Shown in pieces: positions 54,841-64,000 of a stretch of DNA of 64,000 nucleotides. The position numbers and the translations under genes are program-made. Origin of the DNA: Methyloligella halotolerans (lineage in GTDB: Bacteria; Pseudomonadota; Alphaproteobacteria; Rhizobiales; Methyloligellaceae); assembly GCF_001708935.1 (NCBI RefSeq), contig NZ_MASI01000001.1:186001-250000 (forward strand), given 5' to 3'. The stretch's first letter is position 1; each line of letters opens with the position of its first letter. The notes beneath the pieces are model-generated. The model saw only the letters and a list, made by a program, of their open reading frames with translations. It was not told the DNA's origin and ran no database searches.

Positions 54841-56805
54841 CTACGCGACGGGCTCTTCAGCCTCGGTCTCTGCCTCCGGCTCCAGGGCTGCGTGGGCCTC
54901 TTCCTTCCTCTCGAAGATATGAGGCGGCAGGCCGCGGCGGCTCAGGGCTTCCTGCATCTTCATGCGCATGAAGGCAGAGGTCGTGTAGCGGGTGGTGGAG
55001 GAGTAGTAGTGGTCCATCATGTGCTCGATCATGCCCGCATAGCGATCGTAGAGATCGTCGGCGATGCGGCAGCCGTCGTGGTTGACCACGGCATTGACGC
55101 GCTTGCCGGCCTTCTCGCAGGCCTCCACGAGAACCTTCTGGAGATCGTCCACATCCGCTTTCTTGCGCACGCTCCAGCCTTCCAGGTTGAGGAAGAGGAT
55201 GTTGCGGTCCGGATCGTAGGACACGCGTTCCGCAAGGTTCAGGTTCAGCAGATCGTCCATGAGGTTCATGGCGCCGTCGACGAAGATCTTCGAGTTCATC
55301 TTCACCGGCTTGTTGATGATCGGGTCGAAATCCATGTGAGGCAGGATATCGCGCTCGATATCGATGCCGGGGGCGACCTCTATCAGCTCAAGCCCCTCCG
55401 GCGTCAGCAGGAAGACGCAGCGCTCCGTGACGTAGATCACGGGTTGGGATTTCGACGCCGCATATTTGCCGGAGAAGGTGATCTGATTGACCGCCTTCAC
55501 GAATTTGCGGTGCTTGCCCTCCTGCAGGATGCGCAGCTCGCCATCCTCGACCGCGATGTCCAGGCCGCCCGCAGTGAAGGTGCCGGCGAAGACGACCGCC
55601 CGTGAATTCTGCGAGATGTCGATGAAGCCGCCACAGCCGTTGAGCTTGCCGCCGAAGCGGGAGGTATTGACGTTGCCAACTGCGTCGCATTCGGCCATGC
55701 CGAGGCAGGTCAGGTCGAGACCGCCGCCATGGTAGAAATCGAACATCTGGTTCTGGTCGATGATGGTGTCGGCATTGACCGACGAGCCGAAGCTCGATCC
55801 GCCCGCCAGAACGCCGCCGATGGCGCCGGCTTCTGTCGTCATGGTGAGGAAGGGTGTCACCTTCTCCTCCGCCGCGACCGAAGCCACGCCGTCCGGCGCG
55901 CCGACGCCGAGATTGATCACGCCGTTCATGGGCAGCTCGAAGGATGCGCGCCGGGCGATGATCTTGCGCTCGTCCAGGGGAAGCCGTGGGATCGCATCGA
56001 CCGGCACCCGGATCTCACCGGCGAGCGCGGGGTCGTACATCACGCCGTAATTCATCCGGTGCAGCTCGGCTTCCTCGGGGACCACTACGCAGTCGACGAT
56101 GATGCCGGGGATCTTCACGTCCTTGGGCATGATGGAGCCCTGCTCCACGATGCGCTCGACCTGGGCGATGACGATGCCGCCATTGTTGTAGGCGGCCATG
56201 GCCTGGGCCAGGCAGTCGAGGGTCAGGGATTCCTTCTCCATGCTGAGATTGCCGGAGGGATCGGCCGAGGTGGCCCGGATGAAGGCCACATCGATGGGTG
56301 TGGCCTTGTAGAACAGCCACTCCTCGCCATCGAGTTCGACCACCGAGACGATGTCGTCCTCGGTCATCTTGTTGACCTTGCCGCCGTCCAGGCGCGGATC
56401 GACATAGGTGTGGAGGCCGACCTTCGAGAAAAGGCCCGGCTGGCCGGCGGCGCAGGAGCGGTAGAGCTTCGAGATCACGCCCTGAGGCAGGTTGTAGCCC
56501 TGGATCTGGTTGTTGGCGGCCGCCTCGGCGACTTTCGGCATGCGGCCGAAATTTGCGGCAATCACGCGCTTCAATAGACCTTCGTGATGCAGGCGGCCCG
56601 TGCCCAGGCCCTTACTGTCGCCGGCGCCGGCGCACATGATGAGGGTCAGACCCCTGGGTCCGCCGCTCTCCACGAAGCGCTTCTCCAGGGCGGCATGAAG
56701 CGCCTCCGGAATACAGCTCTGGACGAAACCGGTCGTGCAGATCACGTCATCGTCTTGGATCAGGGCGATGGCTTGGTCAGCCGTGATGACCTTGTCTTTT
56801 TTCAT
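54841..56805 (-). CDS. acyl-CoA:acetate/3-ketoacid CoA-transferase, fused alpha-beta, with C-terminal extension
   Basis: A type I CoA transferase with both subunit halves fused, as in YdiF. The N-terminal half starts VITADQAIALIQDDDVICTT and has MCAGAGDSKGLG. The second half carries the catalytic Glu in MTTEAGAIGGVLAGGSSFG and the NLGVGAPDGVAS and CGGFIDISQNS segments. Beyond the usual end (about residue 530) lies an additional 120-residue domain (MNLMDDLLNLNLAERVSYD, HMMDHYYSSTTRYTTSAFMR) and an acidic Glu/Ala tail. ATG at 56805 is preferred over the TTG at 56835. The 654-residue length is therefore longer than YdiF. The substrate is unknown. It stands between mazG and hflX as a single unit. 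Confidence 0.85.
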   Translation of the reverse strand: MKKDKVITADQAIALIQDDDVICTTGFVQSCIPEALHAALEKRFVESGGPRGLTLIMCAGAGDSKGLGTGRLHHEGLLKRVIAANFGRMPKVAEAAANNQIQGYNLPQGVISKLYRSCAAGQPGLFSKVGLHTYVDPRLDGGKVNKMTEDDIVSVVELDGEEWLFYKATPIDVAFIRATSADPSGNLSMEKESLTLDCLAQAMAAYNNGGIVIAQVERIVEQGSIMPKDVKIPGIIVDCVVVPEEAELHRMNYGVMYDPALAGEIRVPVDAIPRLPLDERKIIARRASFELPMNGVINLGVGAPDGVASVAAEEKVTPFLTMTTEAGAIGGVLAGGSSFGSSVNADTIIDQNQMFDFYHGGGLDLTCLGMAECDAVGNVNTSRFGGKLNGCGGFIDISQNSRAVVFAGTFTAGGLDIAVEDGELRILQEGKHRKFVKAVNQITFSGKYAASKSQPVIYVTERCVFLLTPEGLELIEVAPGIDIERDILPHMDFDPIINKPVKMNSKIFVDGAMNLMDDLLNLNLAERVSYDPDRNILFLNLEGWSVRKKADVDDLQKVLVEACEKAGKRVNAVVNHDGCRIADDLYDRYAGMIEHMMDHYYSSTTRYTTSAFMRMKMQEALSRRGLPPHIFERKEEAHAALEPEAETEAEEPVA

Positions 56806-57017
56806 CTCGAAGGTGTTTTCCCAACGTATCCGCAAAGAGAGCAGCGCGCCGGAACCTGAGGTCCAGGGCGACGTCCTGCGGCTCTATCTCATACCCCCTC
56901 CGCCGCACGCGGAGGATTCTGTCATACTCGGAATTTGCCTTCTGACTCAAGCATCTGTGGCGTTGCGGTCTGTTGCAGCGCAAGACAAAACCGATGCTGC
57001 AGCGCGGTAGCGCCGAA

Positions 57018-58427
57018 TTATTCGGCAGCTGGTGGGAGCCTTTCGGGGCCGGCGAGCTTGGCCAGCCGGGCGCGCTTTTCCGGGGCGATGCGAACCCCAA
57101 GCTCGACGACGCCCTCGCCGCGTTCGTTGCGCTCGACAACCTCGCAATTCTCGTAAATCCAATTGGTCAGGGCCCCTTCCTCCGGGCCCAGGGAGATCTG
57201 CAGCCGCTCGCGCGAGCTGTTGAGCCGGCGCTCGATTTCGGACAGAAGACGCTCGATGCCCTCCCCCGTGATGGCGGAGATCATGACCGGATTGCCGCTA
57301 TCCCGCGGTGCGGCATTGGTCGCCGCGACGAGTGCCTCTTTTTCGAGCAGATCGATCTTATTCCAGACCTCGAGGATACGTTCGGGGGCCGCTTCGGCAT
57401 CGATGCCGAGTTCCGCGAGCACATTGAGCACGTCGCTGCGCTGACCTTCGGAATCGGGATCGGCGATGTCGCGAACATGGAGAATGAGGTCGGCTTCCTC
57501 GACCTCTTCCAGGGTGGCGCGGAAGGCCTCCACCAGCATGGTGGGGAGCTCGGAGATGAAGCCCACCGTGTCGGAGAGCACGGCCTTGGAGCCGCCGGGC
57601 AGCCGGATCGCGCGGATGGTCGGATCGAGGGTCGCGAAGAGCTTGTCCTCGACCAGCACCTCGGCGCCGGTCAGCCGATTGAAGAGGGTCGATTTGCCGG
57701 CGTTGGTGTAACCGACAAGCGCGACGGTCGGATACGGCACCCGCTCACGGGATTTGCGATGGAGGGCGCGGGTCCGACGCACCTGCGTCAGGTCCTGGCG
57801 GATCGAGGTGATGCGCTCTTGAATCATGCGCCGGTCGGCCTCGATCTGGGTTTCGCCCGGACCGCCGAGAAACCCGACGCCGCCGCGCTGGCGCTCCAGA
57901 TGGGTCCAGGAGCGGACCAGCCTGCCCTTCTGATAGGTGAGATGGGCCAGCTCGACCTGGAGGCGACCTTCCTTGGTCAGCGCCCGTTCGCCGAAGATCT
58001 CCAGGATGAGCCCGGTGCGGTCGAGCACCTTGACGTTCCAGGCGCGCTCCAGATTACGCTGCTGCACCGGCGTCAGGGGATGGTCGACGATGGCGAGCTC
58101 GGCCTCTTCGGCCCGGATGATGCCCTTCAGCTCCTCCACCTTCCCGGAGCCGAACAAGGTCGAGGGACGCGGATTGGGCACGGGCACGACACCTTCGGCC
58201 ACTACGTCGAGCTCGATGGCGCGGGTGAGGCCGACGGCCTCTTCCAGCCTTGCCTCGGGCGAGCGCGTGGCTACGGCGTCGCCGCCCGGCATACCCCGGC
58301 TGCCGCTTTTTCCTTCCAGATGCGGAGAGAACACGACCGCGCGCGACGGGTCGAAAGCCGGCGCAGATTCCTCCCCGCTACCGTCCTTGCCCTTGTCGGT
58401 TTGTCGTCTCGGATCGTTTTGCCGCAA
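57018..58427 (-). CDS. hflX: ribosome-associated GTPase HflX
   Basis: HflX is a GTPase that binds the 50S subunit and rescues or splits ribosomes under stress. The N-terminal HflX domain has TLFGSGKVEELKGIIRAEEA and VKVDRTGLILEIF-like segments. The G domain has G1 VGYTNAGKSTLFNRL, G3 LSDTVGFISELP and G4 NKID in VWNKIDLLEKE. It is 469 residues. The start is TTG at 58427, directly after the hfq stop, with GGAAGGCG about 12 bases upstream; a downstream ATG would remove part of the N-terminus. Coupled to hfq. Confidence 0.95.
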   Translation of the reverse strand: MRQNDPRRQTDKGKDGSGEESAPAFDPSRAVVFSPHLEGKSGSRGMPGGDAVATRSPEARLEEAVGLTRAIELDVVAEGVVPVPNPRPSTLFGSGKVEELKGIIRAEEAELAIVDHPLTPVQQRNLERAWNVKVLDRTGLILEIFGERALTKEGRLQVELAHLTYQKGRLVRSWTHLERQRGGVGFLGGPGETQIEADRRMIQERITSIRQDLTQVRRTRALHRKSRERVPYPTVALVGYTNAGKSTLFNRLTGAEVLVEDKLFATLDPTIRAIRLPGGSKAVLSDTVGFISELPTMLVEAFRATLEEVEEADLILHVRDIADPDSEGQRSDVLNVLAELGIDAEAAPERILEVWNKIDLLEKEALVAATNAAPRDSGNPVMISAITGEGIERLLSEIERRLNSSRERLQISLGPEEGALTNWIYENCEVVERNERGEGVVELGVRIAPEKRARLAKLAGPERLPPAAE

Positions 58428-58682
58428 TTACTCGCTTGCGCCTTCCGCCTCGCCCATGTCGGTCAGCTGAATCGGCTGCCCCGGCATTATGGTCGATATG
58501 GCGTGCTTGTAGACCAGCTGCGAATGCCCGTCCCGCCGCAGCAGGACGCAAAAGCTATCGAACCAGGTCACCACGCCTTGGAGCTTCACACCGTTCACCA
58601 GAAATATGGTGAGAGGCGTCTTAGTTTTCCTTACGTGGTTTAGAAAAGTATCCTGTAGACTCTGAGCGCGCTCTGATGCCAT
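58428..58682 (-). CDS. hfq: RNA chaperone Hfq
   Basis: An 84-residue Hfq with the Sm1 motif [20 protein letters not shown] and Sm2 [10 protein letters not shown]. The conserved [14 protein letters not shown] and [20 protein letters not shown] residues for proximal and lateral RNA binding are present. ATG at 58682. It lies directly upstream of hflX, as in most proteobacteria. Confidence 0.98.
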   Translation of the reverse strand: MASERAQSLQDTFLNHVRKTKTPLTIFLVNGVKLQGVVTWFDSFCVLLRRDGHSQLVYKHAISTIMPGQPIQLTDMGEAEGASE

Positions 58683-58818
58683 GGGCTTCCCCGTCCCCTT
58701 CGTGGCTTATGGCCCCCAATTTTAGAGGGGGCTTTGTCTTCCTTCTCCCTAGACCGGCCATTAGACGCGATGGAAGCCCGAATCTGCAAGCAAAGACTAG
58801 CGTATGCCGACGGCGCGT

Positions 58819-60210
58819 TTAGCGGGCCGTAGCGGTTCTTTCGGCCGCGTTCACACCGAGTGCGCGCAGCTTGCGATGGAGCGCGGACCGCTCCATGCCG
58901 ATAAATTCGGCGGTTCTGGAGATATTTCCGCCGAACCGGTTCACTTGAGCGAGCAGGTATTCCCGTTCGAAAATCTCCCGCGCATCGCGCAGCGGAAGCG
59001 ACATGAGGTGCTCCCCGCCGCCGCCATTTATCGAGAGCGGCACGGGTGAAACGATCTCGTCGGGCAGCATGTCGGCGGTGATCGTGCTGTCCGGATCGCC
59101 GCCAACCAGAATCATCAGCCGCTCAACATTGTTGCGAAGCTGGCGGATATTGCCGGGCCAATCGTGGGATTGAAGGACGGCGATGGCATCCTCGCCGATG
59201 GTCCGCGGCGGCAGGCCGGTGGTGGCTGAGATTTGCTGGATGAAGTAGCGGATCAGGTCCGGGATGTCCTCGCGGCGCTCCGACAGTCCGGGCACCTTGA
59301 TCGGGACCACGTTGAGACGGTGATAGAGATCCTCGCGCAGGTTGCCGGCGGCCATCTCCTTCTGCAGGTCGCGGCCGGTCGACGAAATGATGCGGACGTC
59401 CACATGCACCTTCGAGCCGCCGCCGAGGCGCTGGAAGCGCTGCTCCACGAGCACACGCAGGATCTTGCCCTGGGTTTCCAGGGGCATGTCGGCGATCTCG
59501 TCGATATAGAGGGTACCTTTGTGGGCCTCCTCCAGAGCACCGACCTTGCGGGGACCCGTCCCCTCCTCGGTGCCGAACAGTTCGAGCTCCACACGATCGG
59601 GAACCATGGCGGCGGCGTTCATCACGACGAAGGGGCCGTCGACGCGGGCGGATTTGTCGTGGAGGACGCGGGCGGCCAGCTCCTTGCCGGAGCCCGAGGG
59701 ACCGGTGATGAGCACGCGGCTGTTGGTCGGGGCGACCTTGTCGATGGCGTGGCGGAGCTGAGAGATGGCGGCGGAATGGCCGATCATCTCCGTGGAGTGC
59801 GGGCTCCGCTCTCGCAGCTCCCGGTTCTCCCGGCGCAAGCGTGAGGCTTCCAGGGCGCGAGCGGTGATCAGCACCAGACGGTCGGCCTTGAACGGCTTCT
59901 CGATATAATCGTAGGCGCCGCGCTGAATAGCGGCGACGGCGGTTTCGATATTGCCGTGGCCGGAGATGATGATCACCGGAAGATCCGGATGAACCTGCTT
60001 GATGGCATCGAGCAGCTCCAGGCCGTCGAGCTTGCTGCCCTGCAGCCAAATATCCAGGATCACCAGGGTCGGCCGGCGTTCCTCAATGGCGGCAAGGGCG
60101 TCGTCGCTGTCCTTGGCGAGACGGGTCTCGTGGCCCTCGTCTTCCAGGAGTCCGGAGATGAGATCGCGAATGTCGGCCTCGTCGTCGACCACTAGAATGT
60201 CAGATGCCAT
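58819..60210 (-). CDS. ntrX: nitrogen-regulation response regulator NtrX
   Basis: NtrX is the response regulator of the NtrYX system (nitrogen, redox and envelope control in alphaproteobacteria). Residues about 1-120 form a receiver domain with ILVVDDEADIRDL, phospho-Asp in LVILDIWLQGSKLDG and the Lys in YIEKPFKADRL. The AAA+ domain has Walker A GPSGSGKELAARVLH and the Walker B region TLYIDEIADMPLETQGKIL. The sigma54-contact GAFTGA loop is replaced by TEEGTGPRKVGALEE. A Fis-type helix-turn-helix closes the protein (TAEFIGMERSALHRKLRAL). It is 463 residues and overlaps ntrY by 11 bases. Confidence 0.96.
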   Translation of the reverse strand: MASDILVVDDEADIRDLISGLLEDEGHETRLAKDSDDALAAIEERRPTLVILDIWLQGSKLDGLELLDAIKQVHPDLPVIIISGHGNIETAVAAIQRGAYDYIEKPFKADRLVLITARALEASRLRRENRELRERSPHSTEMIGHSAAISQLRHAIDKVAPTNSRVLITGPSGSGKELAARVLHDKSARVDGPFVVMNAAAMVPDRVELELFGTEEGTGPRKVGALEEAHKGTLYIDEIADMPLETQGKILRVLVEQRFQRLGGGSKVHVDVRIISSTGRDLQKEMAAGNLREDLYHRLNVVPIKVPGLSERREDIPDLIRYFIQQISATTGLPPRTIGEDAIAVLQSHDWPGNIRQLRNNVERLMILVGGDPDSTITADMLPDEIVSPVPLSINGGGGEHLMSLPLRDAREIFEREYLLAQVNRFGGNISRTAEFIGMERSALHRKLRALGVNAAERTATAR

Positions 60211-62727
60211 CGCTCACTCCCTCTTTTTGCTTCTCGCCCGCGTCTTCGGCGGCCTCGGCCGTCGCGGGGCTTGAGACTTCGTCGTCCGTTTCGTCATTCT
60301 CGAAATCGGTATCGTCTTCCTTCTCCACCAGGGGCAGCTCGACGCGAATGGCTGCACCGCCGGTCGCGCCGTCCCGCTTGGGGGCATCGGAGAGATGAAG
60401 AACGCCGCCATGCTGCTCAACGATCCGCTGCACGATCGCGAGGCCCAGGCCGGTGCCTTTCGTGCGGGTCGTCATATAGGGCTCGACCAGGCGTTGGCGG
60501 TTCTCCTGGGGAAGGCCGCAACCGTTATCGATCACGCTGAGCTCGATATGGTCGCCGGTGACTTCGAGCTTGCCGACGACCTTCCCCTTCTCGGTACGGT
60601 CGGGGTCGGCCTCGAAGGCGCTGTCGATGGCTTCGCTGGCGTTCTTGACCAGATTGGTGACCGCCTGGGACAGCAGGCGGCGGTCGCACATTGTGATGAC
60701 CGGCTCTGACGGCACCTCGATCTCGAAGTCGATCTCGTTGCGGCTCACCTGGAACAGGAAGATCGCCTCGCGGAGGATGTCGCGCAGATCGTGCAGCTCC
60801 ATGACCGGCTTCGGCATCCGCGCGAAGTCTGAGAACTCGTCCACCATGCGGCCGATATCGCCGACCTGGCGGATGATCGTGTCGGTGCATTGGTCGAAGA
60901 TCTCGCGGTCCTTGGTGATGCTGTCACCCCATTTGCGGCGGATGCGCTCGGCGGAAAGCTGGATCGGCGTAAGAGGATTCTTGATCTCGTGGGCGATGCG
61001 CCGGGCGATATCCGCCCAGGCGGTGGAGCGCTGGGCGCTCACCAATTCGGTGATGTCGTCGAAGGTCACCACGTAGCCTTCCAGGTTCCGCCCCGTGCCC
61101 TTGGCCGTGACGCGGACGGCGAAATAGCGTTCCTGATCGCCGACCCGCAGAGTGATCTGATCGTTTAGCAGCCGTTTGCTGTGCTGCTTCTGAGCCCGGT
61201 CCAGGATCGGGCCGAACTGGGGCACGATCTTCTCCAGCGGCTTGCCGGTCATGGCCTTGTTCTTGACGTCCAGCAGGTTCTCCGCCGAGCGGTTCACCAG
61301 AGTGATGACGCCTTCCGTGTCGACGCCGATCACGCCGGCGGTGACGCCGGAGAGCACGGCTTCCATGAAGCGGCGCCGCTCCTCGGCCTTGGCATTGGCG
61401 CCGACCAGCTCGTCATGCTGGCTCTTCAGGTCGGCCGCCATGGTGTTGAAGGTGGTGCCGAGCATGGCGAGATCGCCATCGGCGCGGTTCACCGGGACTT
61501 CGACATTCAGATTGCCTTCGGAGATCTGCTTCGCCGCGCTCATGAGCTTGCCGATCGGGGCGACCAGGCGGTTGGCGAACCACATGCCGATCCAGATGGC
61601 GGAGAGCAGCAGGGTCAGCGCGATGGCGATATACATCAAACCGAAGGCGACCTGGACGCCGGCGCGGCGCTGCTCGAGAAGCTGATACTCGGCGACGGAT
61701 GCGCGGGTCTGGCGCAGCTGGGTCAGCACCTTCGCGTTCACCGGACGGATGACATAGAGATAGGTGTCGTTGAAATTCTCCAGCGCCTTGATGGCGCCGA
61801 CCATGTTGGTCTTGCCCGGTGCGATCACGATGGCTTGGCCGCTTTTGGCCAGCTCCATGGCCTTCTCCGGCGGTGGCCGGTAGGTGAAGTCGGGCAAGGT
61901 CGCGGCGGTGGCGAGGATCTCCCCCTTCTCATCGATCAGATAGGCGATCGGCAGGGCGCGGATGGCGGCTTGAGCCGTGAGGAAGTTGCCGAAGCCTTGC
62001 GGGCGCGAGCGCACCAGCGCGACCGCTTCGTCGATGTCCTTGGCCATGCCGAGCGTGTCGGCGCGGATAACCTGGCCATGCTCCTGCAGATAGGCCGTCG
62101 CCACATCGATGGAATTCTGGATGATGGATTTGGTGCGGTCCGAGAACCAATGGTCCAGGCCGCGATCCAGAGAGATGGTGGCGAAGATTGCCAGCAGGAT
62201 GGCCGGGACCACGGCAATGACGCTGAACAGGCTCGCGATGCGGACGTGGAGCTGAGCGCCGGCCGTCTGGCGTCGCCTTGCCAGGAACAGCCCGGTCACC
62301 TGCCAGGCCAGCACGGCAACCATGGCGAGCACCAGGCGCCGTTGATCATCAGCACGCCGATCACGACCTCGTGGCTCGGCACGATCGGAGTCAGCCCGGT
62401 CAGGATGAGATAGGTGGCGAGGCCCGAGATGAGCGACAGCACCATGGTGATGAGGCCGAGGGTGAAGGCGATGCGGCGCGAGACGCGCCGTCTATGGCGC
62501 CTGCCGGCGATCTTGCCTGTGACCTTGCCGGCGGTGCCGGCCGTGTCCTCTGTCGAGTTTTCCGGTGATGGTTGCGAGGCGGCGCTTTCAGAGCCGGTTT
62601 CGTCCAAGGCAGGATCCTCAGACGTTTCGGCAGCGGCATCGTCGCGGGCCTGGTCGGCGTCGGCGTCCCCTCGGGCGTCTCGCTTGGTGACGGCGTTGCG
62701 TAGTCTCTGAAAAACGCTACTCACCAC
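60200..62727 (-). CDS. ntrY: nitrogen-regulation sensor histidine kinase NtrY; one frame break near the 5' end
   Basis: NtrY is the membrane sensor of NtrYX. An unusual acidic, Ala/Glu-rich N-terminus of about 85 residues precedes the first TM helices (FTLGLITMVLSLISGLATYL). A frame break near 62336 is repaired by one C (MINGALVLAMVAVLAWQVTG). The rest holds further TM helices around a periplasmic loop, HAMP (ANRLVAPIGKLMSAAKQISE), PAS (AVLSGVTAGVIGVDTEGVIT), HisKA with phospho-His in RRIAHEIKNPLTPIQLSAER, and HATPase (TTRTKGTGLGLAIVQRIVEQ). The joined length is 842. Start is GTG at 62727 (or 62724) after GGGGGA. Confidence 0.95.
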
Positions 62728-62920
62728 TCCCCCAACCTGCCTCTGCTAGCAAACGGCCAAAACGCATATGGGGCGCGAAAAAGGTCCGTCAGGAAATGCG
62801 ATTCGGACAGCGGTAACCATCCGCTGACGCAGCCCTGATGCAATAAGATCACATTGTGGCGCTTTGGCGACTGGCGAGCAGATTTTCCCAGTCTTTCGCT
62901 TCATCCACAGCTTATTCGCT

Positions 62921-64000
<1,080 letters not shown>

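Overview
This window is a GC-rich (roughly 60 percent or more by eye), densely coding chromosomal segment of an alphaproteobacterium, most likely of the Rhizobiales/Hyphomicrobiales. The call rests on gene content and order: gatCAB, the block fabD-fabG-acpP-fabF-mltG-yicC-gmk, the block rpsF-rpsR-DUF2232-rplI-cfa-dnaB-alr-radA-cvpA-purF-SDR, the block lptF-lptG-lptD-surA-pdxA-rsmA, and ntrC-ntrY-ntrX-hfq-hflX. I see no CRISPR array, prophage or insertion sequence. The only RNA gene I can support is tRNA-Ser(GCU).

Layout. 1-6.2 kb: ruvX (runs off the left edge), a UPF0173 hydrolase, gatC-gatA, a chorismate-mutase-like gene, gatB, a REP-like palindrome cluster and a quinone oxidoreductase. 6.2-15.3 kb is the accessory part: a Sel1-repeat protein, a secreted Cys-rich protein, a small frame-broken gene, tRNA-Ser, a pyruvyl-transferase-like gene, dodecin, two tandem FecR-domain secreted proteins and a TPR/beta-barrel outer-membrane protein. 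15.5-22.9 kb: rlpA, a D,D-carboxypeptidase, tmk, holB, metG, tatD and a metallo-beta-lactamase-fold hydrolase. 22.9-24.1 kb: an autotransporter-type barrel protein. 24.3-35.7 kb: the SDR-purF-cvpA-radA-alr-dnaB-cfa-rplI-DUF2232-rpsR-rpsF block, all on the minus strand. 36-43.4 kb: a small secreted protein, then fatty-acid synthesis, mltG, yicC and gmk. 43.4-51 kb: the LPS-export and outer-membrane biogenesis block. 51-58.7 kb: pepA, a DnaB-like ATPase, mazG, a CoA transferase, hflX and hfq. 58.8-64 kb: ntrX, ntrY and ntrC (cut by the right edge).

Two results stand out. First, at 9.6-15.2 kb a Slam-like protein (N-terminal TPRs, C-terminal barrel) sits upstream of two paralogous exported proteins. 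Each of these has an N-terminal FecR domain and a C-terminal Gly-rich beta domain that looks like the TbpB-type barrel of type XI (Slam) secretion cargo. This looks like a Slam/cargo locus with an unusual FecR-type cargo.

Second, ten reading-frame breaks were found (two in a small gene, and one each in the second FecR gene, the Slam-like gene, rlpA, tmk, holB, purF, fabD and ntrY). Every one is repaired by restoring a single base, apparently always a lost G or C next to an identical base. Because tmk, holB and fabD are expected to be essential, most of these are probably sequencing or assembly errors rather than pseudogenes. The broken genes are therefore given below with their full joined coordinates.
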